Of a stretch of 32,956 bases of DNA, positions 25,703 through 31,793 are shown piece after piece (within the stretch, counting starts at the first letter, position 1; each line of letters opens with the position of its first letter). Under the pieces are notes generated by a model, which made no database searches, was not told the origin of the DNA, and was given only the letters and a program-made list of their open reading frames with translations. Origin of the DNA: a virus; IMG/VR virus record IMGVR_UViG_3300048927_000284, positions 1-32,956 of that record. One strand, 5' to 3'. A program made the position numbers and the translations under genes.

Positions 25703-26274
25703 GCACTACGAAGAACATTTATGGGGCGTTTGTGCAAGCGCAGAAAGAGTTTTCCCCGGCCTTGAAGACCGCGTCCAACCCGCACTTCAAGTCGCGTTAT
25801 GCAGACCTGGCTACGTGCGTGGAAGCAGTTCTGGATGCACTGAACAATCACGGTATCGCGCTGATGCAGCGAACGCATGAAGATGCATCCGGCGTAACCG
25901 TCGAAACCGTATTCATCCATGAGTCCGGCGAGGAAATGAACGGTGGGCGGTTGCATGTACCGGCATCGAAGCAAGATCCGCAGGGTTACGGGTCAGCATT
26001 GAGTTACGCCCGTCGCTACAGCCTCATGGCAGCGTGCGGTATCGCTCCGGAAGATGACGACGGCAACGCGGCTACGAAGGCAGTCCGCGATAACAGGTCG
26101 GACAGCGTTGGCCTCGCCAATGCCGTGCAGGCGATCCGCAAAGCGACAACGGTCGACGAGATCAGTCAGCACCTGAAAGCCAGCGTCGCTATGTTCCCGG
26201 CCTCGAAAGACGCACTGACGAAGCACGCCAGCGAGCGTAAAGCCCAACTGACCAAGCAGGAGCAGCCAGCATGA
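25693..26274 (+). CDS. erf: ERF-family single-strand annealing protein
   Basis: The 193-residue protein shows the ERF core: Phe-Val-Gln-Ala-Gln-Lys-Glu-Phe near residue 16, Asn-Pro-His-Phe-Lys-Ser-Arg-Tyr-Ala-Asp-Leu-Ala at about 29-40, Gly-Ile-Ala-Leu-Met-Gln, and the signature Asp-Pro-Gln-Gly-Tyr-Gly-Ser-Ala-Leu-Ser-Tyr-Ala-Arg-Arg-Tyr-Ser followed by Gly-Ile-Ala-Pro-Glu-Asp-Asp-Asp. ERF forms rings on single-stranded DNA and anneals complementary strands, circularising and recombining phage DNA. ATG at 25699 is an alternative start. It is coupled to the Gp157 gene by an ATGA overlap. Confidence 0.92.
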   Translation: MEMSTTKNIYGAFVQAQKEFSPALKTASNPHFKSRYADLATCVEAVLDALNNHGIALMQRTHEDASGVTVETVFIHESGEEMNGGRLHVPASKQDPQGYGSALSYARRYSLMAACGIAPEDDDGNAATKAVRDNRSDSVGLANAVQAIRKATTVDEISQHLKASVAMFPASKDALTKHASERKAQLTKQEQPA

Positions 26275-26774
26275 CCAACCTCAGCCTCTACGCCGTAGCC
26301 CATGAACATCGCGCGATGGTCGAAATCCTGATGGCGTCGGAACACGATGCGCAAACCATCCACGACACACTTGAAGCGGAATCGTATCCACTCGAGACCA
26401 AGGCGCAGAACGTGGCCTATGCGATCAAGAACCTCGACGCACTGGCCGTCTCGATCAAGGCTGCCGAAGCGGAAATGGCCGCACGCCGCAAATCGATCGA
26501 GAAGCGCGCCGAGCACCTCCGCGAGTACACGAAGACCTGCATGGAGATTGCCGGCGTGTCGAAGATCGAATGCCCGCACTTCGCGGTGACGATCAAGAAG
26601 AACCCGGTTGCGGTCGACATCTTCGAACCGGGCCTCGTGCCGGCCGAGTTCATGCGCCAGCCTGAGCCACCGCCGGCAGCGCCCGACAAGGCAGCTATCA
26701 AGGCTGCGCTGCAGGCGGGACAGGACGTCCCCGGCGCGATGCTGGCTCAAGGCACGAGGCTCGACATCAAATGA
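26271..26774 (+). CDS. Siphovirus Gp157-family protein
   Basis: The 167-residue protein has the Gp157 plan: an N-terminal helix, Asp-Thr-Leu-Glu-Ala-Glu, Lys-Ala-Gln-Asn-Val-Ala-Tyr-Ala-Ile-Lys-Asn-Leu-Asp, a long heptad-rich coiled coil (Glu-Ala-Glu-Met-Ala-Ala-Arg-Arg-Lys-Ser-Ile-Glu-Lys-Arg-Ala-Glu), then Phe-Ala-Val-Thr-Ile-Lys-Lys-Asn-Pro and Val-Pro-Ala-Glu-Phe-Met. Family members lie next to annealing proteins and have been linked to host range or phage resistance in streptococci; the precise activity is not known. Coupled on both sides by ATGA. Confidence 0.88.
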   Translation: MTNLSLYAVAHEHRAMVEILMASEHDAQTIHDTLEAESYPLETKAQNVAYAIKNLDALAVSIKAAEAEMAARRKSIEKRAEHLREYTKTCMEIAGVSKIECPHFAVTIKKNPVAVDIFEPGLVPAEFMRQPEPPPAAPDKAAIKAALQAGQDVPGAMLAQGTRLDIK

Positions 26775-27115
26775 CGACCGACAGCGACATCAACGTCTTC
26801 AAGGTGCTGGACTTCATCCGCGACAACGCCCAGCAGTACGCGAAAGCCAAGGCGGACCGCGTCTTTCTGGAAGAGTTTCGGAAATCGAAGAAAGCGATCC
26901 TGATGCAAGAAGCCGAGACTGCCGGCCACAAGTCGGCAGCAGCCCAAGAACGCGAGGCATACGCCCATGCGGACTACCTGACCGTGCTGCATGGACTGCA
27001 GGAAGCGGTAGAGAAAGAGGAATCGCTGCGCTGGCTGATCGTCGCCGCGCAAGCAAAGTTTGAAGCCTGGCGCACCATCGAAGCCAACCGCCGCATCGAA
27101 GCCAAGATCGTATAA
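26771..27115 (+). CDS. Conserved helical protein of the ERF operon
   Basis: The 114-residue protein is helical and highly charged: Phe-Ile-Arg-Asp-Asn-Ala-Gln-Gln-Tyr-Ala-Lys-Ala-Lys-Ala-Asp-Arg-Val-Phe-Leu-Glu-Glu-Phe-Arg-Lys and a later Leu-Arg-Trp-Leu-Ile-Val-Ala-Ala-Gln-Ala-Lys. The same arrangement follows Gp157 in many phages, where it is annotated only as hypothetical. ATGA overlap with Gp157 supports a joint role in recombination. Confidence 0.75.
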   Translation: MTTDSDINVFKVLDFIRDNAQQYAKAKADRVFLEEFRKSKKAILMQEAETAGHKSAAAQEREAYAHADYLTVLHGLQEAVEKEESLRWLIVAAQAKFEAWRTIEANRRIEAKIV

Positions 27116-27125
27116 CGAGGACAAC

Positions 27126-27995
27126 ATGAGCACCGAACAATTCAACGTGATGCGCAAAGAGCTGGTCGAGAACGTCACCGGCGCTGCACTGGACTGGCTG
27201 GCGTACATGGGCGCCCCGGCTGCCCTGGCTGCGATCCCTGATATCGAGCCGCCGCGGTACGTGGTAGCAGGCACGCTGGCGAATATCGTCAAGCTGCTGC
27301 CGGCTGCGGAAGTGATCAGGCCAAGCGCGTCTACTGAATGGAATGATCGCGAACTGAGCCTTTTGCTATTTGCCGTGCGCCGCTTCGTGAATCACGCGTA
27401 CCAAGCGGCAAACGAGGCGGCGCAAGACAAACGCAGCAAGGCCGGCACCGCTGGGCGCCTGTTGGACGACGCCAAGGATGCCGGAGCGCTCGCGGTGAAG
27501 TTGCAACGCTTGCGCTCCACTCAGGCCGCTCCCATCGCAGCAGCACCCGCTGCGGAAGAAGTCCAGACAGAGGAATGGTCGTACAGCACCGACGAAGAGC
27601 GCTATCACGAGCAGGAGCCGTCCCGCCTTGCGATCCTGCGCCACGCGGTGGGCGAGCTTGAGGGCCAGGGCGAAGACAGTAGCTTTTGGATCGGGCGCAA
27701 TGTCGGATTCACCGGCAAGGGCGATCCGGACTCGATCATCGAAGCCCTGCAAGAGCAAGCGTTCGAGGAGTGTGGGGAATTCGCTGAGACATACCTCGAC
27801 GACGTAACGCAGCCGGAAAAGAATGAACTGCAGACGCTCGTCACCGAATGGGCAAAGCGCGTTGACCGATCGAACTTCTGGACCGTGCGAGATACGGAAT
27901 TCTTCACCATCGCGGCGGCCCGTGCCGAGATCGAGCGTATCGACCGCGCCATGAAGCGCGCGGCCAGCACCGAAGGTGAGGCGCGCGATGCGTAA
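27126..27995 (+). CDS. Hypothetical early protein, two-part
   Basis: The 289-residue protein starts Met-Ser-Thr-Glu-Gln-Phe-Asn-Val-Met after a GAGGACA ribosome site that repeats the HNH leader. An N-terminal helical part (about 1-120) is joined by an Ala/Pro-rich linker (Ala-Ala-Pro-Ile-Ala-Ala-Ala-Pro-Ala) to an acidic C-terminal part with Glu-Glu-Cys-Gly-Glu-Phe-Ala-Glu-Thr-Tyr and Trp-Ala-Lys-Arg-Val-Asp-Arg-Ser-Asn-Phe-Trp. The linker type recurs in the 358-residue protein downstream. I do not recognise either domain with confidence. Confidence 0.68.
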   Translation: MSTEQFNVMRKELVENVTGAALDWLAYMGAPAALAAIPDIEPPRYVVAGTLANIVKLLPAAEVIRPSASTEWNDRELSLLLFAVRRFVNHAYQAANEAAQDKRSKAGTAGRLLDDAKDAGALAVKLQRLRSTQAAPIAAAPAAEEVQTEEWSYSTDEERYHEQEPSRLAILRHAVGELEGQGEDSSFWIGRNVGFTGKGDPDSIIEALQEQAFEECGEFAETYLDDVTQPEKNELQTLVTEWAKRVDRSNFWTVRDTEFFTIAAARAEIERIDRAMKRAASTEGEARDA

Positions 27996-28680
27996 GCCAA
28001 TGCGCGTGCTAGTGGCTTGCGAATACTCGGGCCGCGTCCGTGATGCCTTCACCCGCGCCGGCCACCTCGCAATGAGCTGCGACATGCTCAGCACCGAGGC
28101 GCCGGGGGCGCACTACGTGGGCGACATTCGCGACGTGCTGTACGACGGCTGGGACCTGATGATCGCGCACCCACCATGCACACGGTTGACGAACAGCGGC
28201 GTGCGCTGGTTGAAGGTGCCGCCGCCAGGTAAAACGCTGGACGAAATGTGGGCCGATCTCGACGCTGCGGCCGAGTTCTACAAGCTGCTACGCGATGCGC
28301 CGATTCCGCGCAAGGCCATCGAGAACCCGATCATGCATTGCTATGCCCGCGAGCGAATCAAGATCGGCTTCCGCCAGGTCGTGCAGCCGTGGTGGTTCGG
28401 CGAGGAGGCATTCAAGGCAACGGGGCTCGAGCTGATTGGCCTGCCACCTCTGACGCCGACAAACAAGCTTACGCCTCCGAAGGCTGGGACACCCGAACAT
28501 AAGGCATGGTCGAAGGTGCACCTCGCGTCGCCCGGGCCTGACCGCTGGAAGGCCCGCAGCCGCACGTACGAAGGAATCGCTCAGGCGATGGCTAGCCAGT
28601 GGGGGCGACTCGGGCCATCGGTTAGGGAAGAACGCCGTCAAGCGGCACAGCAGGAGCTTGTACTGCAATGCGCGGCGTGA
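27988..28680 (+). CDS. Cytosine-C5 DNA methylase-like protein (minimal)
   Basis: The 230-residue protein has the methylase catalytic core: Val-Leu-Val-Ala-Cys-Glu-Tyr-Ser-Gly (7-15, cofactor-binding loop), His-Pro-Pro-Cys-Thr-Arg-Leu-Thr (61-68, catalytic Cys64) and Glu-Asn-Pro (112-114). It lacks the large C-terminal target-recognition domain of full-size C5 methylases, which are usually above 300 residues. Such short versions are common in phages and may modify cytosine to avoid restriction, or act on free nucleotides; both are inference. The start ATG has GGTGAGG upstream and overlaps the previous gene by 8 bp. Confidence 0.78.
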   Translation: MRKPMRVLVACEYSGRVRDAFTRAGHLAMSCDMLSTEAPGAHYVGDIRDVLYDGWDLMIAHPPCTRLTNSGVRWLKVPPPGKTLDEMWADLDAAAEFYKLLRDAPIPRKAIENPIMHCYARERIKIGFRQVVQPWWFGEEAFKATGLELIGLPPLTPTNKLTPPKAGTPEHKAWSKVHLASPGPDRWKARSRTYEGIAQAMASQWGRLGPSVREERRQAAQQELVLQCAA

Positions 28681-28784
28681 CCCGCCTGCTCATCTGGCTC
28701 CAAGCCCTGAACACATGGTTAGCGGATTACATGCGCCGCACCACTCCGCAAACAGATAAAGAGATCGAGGATCATCAATGGTAA
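28668..28784 (+). CDS. 38-residue Trp-rich microprotein
   Basis: Met-Arg-Gly-Val-Thr-Arg-Leu-Leu-Ile-Trp-Leu-Gln-Ala-Leu-Asn-Thr-Trp-Leu starts an amphipathic helix with a charged tail ending His-Gln-Trp. It overlaps the end of the methylase gene by 13 bp and the next start by 7 bp, filling an otherwise empty gap. The ribosome site (AGGAG) is rather far. Tentative. Confidence 0.48.
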   Translation: MRGVTRLLIWLQALNTWLADYMRRTTPQTDKEIEDHQW

Positions 28785-29854
28785 CGAACAACGAGTTGGA
28801 CCAAGCGCTTGCGCACATTAGCAATCTGGTGAATTTCGCCTACGAGCAGGGCTACCACGAGCATGGATACGATCCGGTCGAAGTGGTGCGCACTGAGCTT
28901 GCCCGCCGCTCTACCAGCTGGAGCGACATATTCAATCCGTGCACATCAAACGGCGTTGAGTTCAAAAAAGACGAAAATTTGAACGACAAGGCCAGCGGGA
29001 TCGAACTGGCGGACGACACCATCACCATCACGCGCGATCTGCTGATCGACTATCGCAATCAGGCTTTCGAACAGGGCGTTATCGAAGGGCGGGATCAATG
29101 CGCCGCGCTCGCCCAGCAAGCCGCTTCCCCTGCACCGGCAGCGGACGAGCGAGCCGAGAAATTCGCTCTTAACCTTGCAGCAGCGGTGGAGTACGACCCG
29201 CAAAGTTTCCTCAACGGCGCGAAGTGGCAGGCCCAGCAATCTGCATCTCCTGCACCCGTGGCAGCGCATGCACAGCAAGACGCAGCGCCCGCTGGCGACG
29301 GCATCCGTGGCCCGATGACGGCGGACCAGAAACGGCATGCGCGCCACCTGTTCCGAAATGCCTACCCGCTCGGCGACGACGCAATCGATGACGCTATCCA
29401 ATACGCTGCCATCTGCGGATACGTGAACGGGCGACTCGACTTTGAGACACCCTCCGCCGCGCCGAGGAAAGCTGACGCTGCCATTGCGGGCGAACATGCA
29501 CGGGATAACTGCAAACTGTGCTTGGGCGCAAAAGGAGGCGTGCCCGGTAATGAAAACGTTATTGGTGGCGTGGTCGTGTGCGATTACTGCACATCTACTC
29601 TGATGGACATGAAAGCGGCCGGATGGTTCGGCAATCAATCTGCCACCAGCGCGGCCGACGCGAAGGATACGGAACGGTGGCGGTTCATGATGGCTGTCGC
29701 GGATAACGATGATGGTCCGGAAGCCAACGCAATGTCGCTGTTTGCACGGGATGCCGACGACAACGACAACCGGCCCGAGTCAGTGCAGATGGCAGAAATC
29801 GTAGACAAAGCCCGCGCAGCCATTGCAGCCAGCCAGAAGGGAGGCGCAGCATGA
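28778..29854 (+). CDS. Modular early protein with Ala/Pro linkers and a zinc-ribbon-like part
   Basis: The 358-residue protein looks built of separate pieces. A folded acidic domain (about 1-110) is followed by a linker Ala-Gln-Gln-Ala-Ala-Ser-Pro-Ala-Pro-Ala-Ala, a short helical block, a second nearly identical linker (Ala-Gln-Gln-Ser-Ala-Ser-Pro-Ala-Pro-Val-Ala), a third block, a Cys-X2-Cys...Cys-X2-Cys segment (Cys-Lys-Leu-Cys ... Cys-Asp-Tyr-Cys, about 245-268), and a final acidic block with Asp-Thr-Glu-Arg-Trp-Arg-Phe-Met. Such mosaics of small domains joined by repeated linkers occur in early operons of Burkholderiales and enterobacterial phages, with unknown function. Confidence 0.7.
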   Translation: MVTNNELDQALAHISNLVNFAYEQGYHEHGYDPVEVVRTELARRSTSWSDIFNPCTSNGVEFKKDENLNDKASGIELADDTITITRDLLIDYRNQAFEQGVIEGRDQCAALAQQAASPAPAADERAEKFALNLAAAVEYDPQSFLNGAKWQAQQSASPAPVAAHAQQDAAPAGDGIRGPMTADQKRHARHLFRNAYPLGDDAIDDAIQYAAICGYVNGRLDFETPSAAPRKADAAIAGEHARDNCKLCLGAKGGVPGNENVIGGVVVCDYCTSTLMDMKAAGWFGNQSATSAADAKDTERWRFMMAVADNDDGPEANAMSLFARDADDNDNRPESVQMAEIVDKARAAIAASQKGGAA

Positions 29855-30000
29855 GCCGAAATCAGCGCGAAGGCCGCTACGTCGGGAAGCTGTACCGCCA
29901 GCACTGGCGAAGCCGATTCTATCGGAGCCCTGCCGCATATAGCCTTGCCATGAAGCCGTATCAAGACATGGTGAAAGCGAGCGGGAAGAGACATGCTTAA
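29851..30000 (+). CDS. 49-residue very basic microprotein
   Basis: Met-Ser-Arg-Asn-Gln-Arg-Glu-Gly-Arg-Tyr-Val-Gly-Lys-Leu-Tyr-Arg-Gln-His-Trp-Arg begins an Arg/Tyr-rich product with predicted positive charge well above ten, suggesting nucleic-acid binding. It overlaps the previous stop in ATGA and the next start by 8 bp. Unknown function. Confidence 0.58.
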   Translation: MSRNQREGRYVGKLYRQHWRSRFYRSPAAYSLAMKPYQDMVKASGKRHA

Positions 30001-30103
30001 CCACCTTCTCCCGGCCCTGTGCGGCCTTATCCGGTGGCTCTTTAAGCCAGTCGAACCTGAACAACTTACAGAGGAAGAATTATGGATGTGGGCGATAAAG
30101 TGA
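29993..30103 (+). CDS. 36-residue amphipathic microprotein
   Basis: Met-Leu-Asn-His-Leu-Leu-Pro-Ala-Leu-Cys-Gly-Leu-Ile-Arg-Trp-Leu-Phe-Lys precedes an acidic helix (Glu-Pro-Glu-Gln-Leu-Thr-Glu-Glu-Glu-Leu-Trp-Met-Trp). The first part could lie on a membrane. It overlaps both neighbours. Tentative. Confidence 0.48.
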   Translation: MLNHLLPALCGLIRWLFKPVEPEQLTEEELWMWAIK

Positions 30104-30291
30104 TGGATGCACAACACGCCGAACGAGGACCAGACCGACGCAAGGGCGCGTCATCATACTTCACCAGCCCGATCAACGACCGGCGCCGGCCAGGATATGA
30201 GCGGCGCAACCGGACGACAGTGCTGCCTATGCCGCTGTCGATGGTGATGCGGGGCGACACGCGGCGGTTCGAAGATACGGGGATGGAATAG
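30082..30291 (+). CDS. Small basic hypothetical protein
   Basis: The 69-residue product starts after GAGGAAG with Met-Asp-Val-Gly-Asp-Lys-Val-Met-Asp-Ala-Gln-His-Ala-Glu-Arg-Gly-Pro-Asp-Arg-Arg and is Arg-rich and probably little structured. It ends four bases before the excisionase start. Unknown function. Confidence 0.58.
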   Translation: MDVGDKVMDAQHAERGPDRRKGASSYFTSPINDRRRPGYERRNRTTVLPMPLSMVMRGDTRRFEDTGME

Positions 30292-30294
30292 GGG

Positions 30295-30483
30295 ATGAGC
30301 ATGCAACAAGTGAAAATCCAATCGCGGTACGTGACACTCAAGGAGTGGGCCGAGCAGATGTTTTCGAAGACGCCGCACATAAATACATTGCATCGTTGGG
30401 TCCATGACGGCCATATTCGGCCGAAGCCCCGGAAAGTCGGCAAGGCATGGCAGGTTAAGCGCGACGCTGAATACGTGGAGTGA
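30295..30483 (+). CDS. xis: Excisionase (Xis-like)
   Basis: The 62-residue basic protein has the small winged-helix pattern of lambda/HK022-type excisionases: Tyr-Val-Thr-Leu-Lys-Glu-Trp-Ala-Glu-Gln-Met (11-21), Asn-Thr-Leu-His-Arg-Trp-Val-His-Asp-Gly-His-Ile-Arg-Pro-Lys-Pro (30-45), and a wing with Lys-Val-Gly-Lys-Ala-Trp-Gln-Val. It bends attachment-site DNA and directs the integrase towards excision. It ends one base before the integrase start codon region, so the two are co-expressed. An ATG two codons in (30301) has slightly better ribosome-site spacing. Confidence 0.85.
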   Translation: MSMQQVKIQSRYVTLKEWAEQMFSKTPHINTLHRWVHDGHIRPKPRKVGKAWQVKRDAEYVE

Positions 30484-30484
30484 T

Positions 30485-31585
30485 ATGGCGCGGCAACGAC
30501 TAGCAAAGAACAGGGCCTTGCCGCCCAATCTGTACGTCAATTCGGCCGGGTACTACTACTACCGCAACCCGATTGAGAAGACACAGAGGGGGCTCGGCAA
30601 GGACCGTGCGACAGCCATACTGGCAGCGAAGGATGCCAACGCAGCACTTGCGACGCGCGAACCTTCGTCACTTGTGGATTGGGTACTTGGCAAGAAGGAA
30701 TACACGCTGGCGGAATGGCTCCCGGTGTATCTCGAGCTGTGGAAAGAAAAGACGAGCCCGGCTGAAAGGACTCTGGACGCCGCGAAGGGTTTCAACAAGC
30801 GAATTGGCGAAGCAGCAATCGGCAAGATGCGCATGAGGCAGATCGAAACGTCTCACGTCGCAACATTCCTGACCGAGTTCGAGAAGACTAGCGGACCCGG
30901 CATGGCTCGCAACTTGAGATCAAAGATGCAGGACATATTCAGATGGGCTGAAACGCAAGGTGTTGTCGATTCTGATAGGAATCCAGTGGTAGCGACGTTC
31001 AATGCCGAGTACAAGGTAAAGCGTGAGCGTTTGAGCCTGGAACAGTTCTGGGCCATCCATGCTGAGGCCGGGACTTGGGCGAAGAATGCGATGATGCTTG
31101 CCCTCGTGACCGGCCAGCGTCGAGACGACATCGCCAACATGAAGTTTGCCGACTACAAGGATGGTTTCCTGCATGTCAGCCAAGGCAAATCAGGAGGCCA
31201 AGTCAAGCTGCAGTTGGACGGCGCGATCAAGCTGGCGAAGGTCGGGGTCTCGATCGGAGATGTTGTGGCCGGCTGCAGGGATTTGATCATCAGCCGATAC
31301 CTCGTGCACCATACCGACCGAGTCTCGAAGGTGAAGCCGGGTGACAAAGTGCAGGCGGGCGGACTGTCGGACGCCTTTAGGGACGCGCGGGACAGGGCGA
31401 AGATCGAAGCATCCGAAGGTCGCACACCGCCGACTTTCCACGAGATCCGCAGCCTGTCGGAGCGCCTCTACAGGGAAGAGTTCGGAGCGGAGTTTGCACA
31501 GTCCATGCTTGGGCATAGAAGCGCCCAGATGACCGCCAAGTATGACGATCTCCGGGGCGGGTGGAAGGCAGTCGTGGCGAAGTGA
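30485..31585 (+). CDS. int: Tyrosine-recombinase integrase (lambda-like)
   Basis: The 366-residue protein has an N-terminal arm-binding domain (about 1-60, Tyr-Val-Asn-Ser-Ala-Gly-Tyr-Tyr-Tyr-Tyr-Arg-Asn-Pro), a core-binding SAM-like domain (about 72-165) and a catalytic domain with Arg212 (in Thr-Gly-Gln-Arg-Arg-Asp-Asp), Lys235 in the beta-hairpin, His319-X-X-Arg322, His344 (Leu-Gly-His-Arg-Ser) and nucleophile Tyr353. All key residues are present, so it should be active. It integrates and excises the prophage. It is the last gene of the rightward operon and borders the host sequence. The start follows the xis stop by one base. Confidence 0.95.
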   Translation: MARQRLAKNRALPPNLYVNSAGYYYYRNPIEKTQRGLGKDRATAILAAKDANAALATREPSSLVDWVLGKKEYTLAEWLPVYLELWKEKTSPAERTLDAAKGFNKRIGEAAIGKMRMRQIETSHVATFLTEFEKTSGPGMARNLRSKMQDIFRWAETQGVVDSDRNPVVATFNAEYKVKRERLSLEQFWAIHAEAGTWAKNAMMLALVTGQRRDDIANMKFADYKDGFLHVSQGKSGGQVKLQLDGAIKLAKVGVSIGDVVAGCRDLIISRYLVHHTDRVSKVKPGDKVQAGGLSDAFRDARDRAKIEASEGRTPPTFHEIRSLSERLYREEFGAEFAQSMLGHRSAQMTAKYDDLRGGWKAVVAK

Positions 31586-31793
31586 TTTATGAAAATTTTA
31601 AACGAATTTCTGTAAATCGCTGCCCACCTCCTTTATTTGCGGGCGCGCTTCCAAGTAACTACATTTGAAAGCTAAATGAAGGGTTGCGCCGCCATAATCG
31701 CCCCATTCATCGGGCTGATCGGCCGTATCACCGTACCGGATAACTGTCCGGCCGGGTGCCACGGTCCGGGGCCACACAGGAGGAGAACACGCC
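31586..31793. other. Prophage-host junction region
   Basis: After the integrase stop, the first ~90 bp are A+T-rich (to about 31680) and then composition turns GC-rich like the host gene. The right attachment site should lie here. No tRNA gene or long direct repeat is visible. A short inverted repeat CCGGA-TAACTG-TCCGG (31736-31751) lies in the leader of the transporter gene and may belong to its control region. Confidence 0.5.

Larger units (their letters stand above)
1..31700. mobile_element. Prophage (right-hand portion; left end outside window)
   Basis: Terminase, portal, capsid, scaffold, replication, repressor, recombination, excisionase and integrase genes lie in the modular order of a temperate tailed phage, with leftward late/replication genes and a rightward recombination/integration operon. 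The integrase is the last phage gene on the right and is followed by a metabolic host gene, so the right attachment site should lie between about 31590 and 31790. Its exact position cannot be set without the left junction or an empty site. The set of ~720-residue portal, SU10-type capsid protein, adaptor and nozzle-like protein, with no tape-measure, sheath or tube gene in view, indicates a short-tailed virion. Lysis genes are not seen and are presumably further left. Confidence 0.95.
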
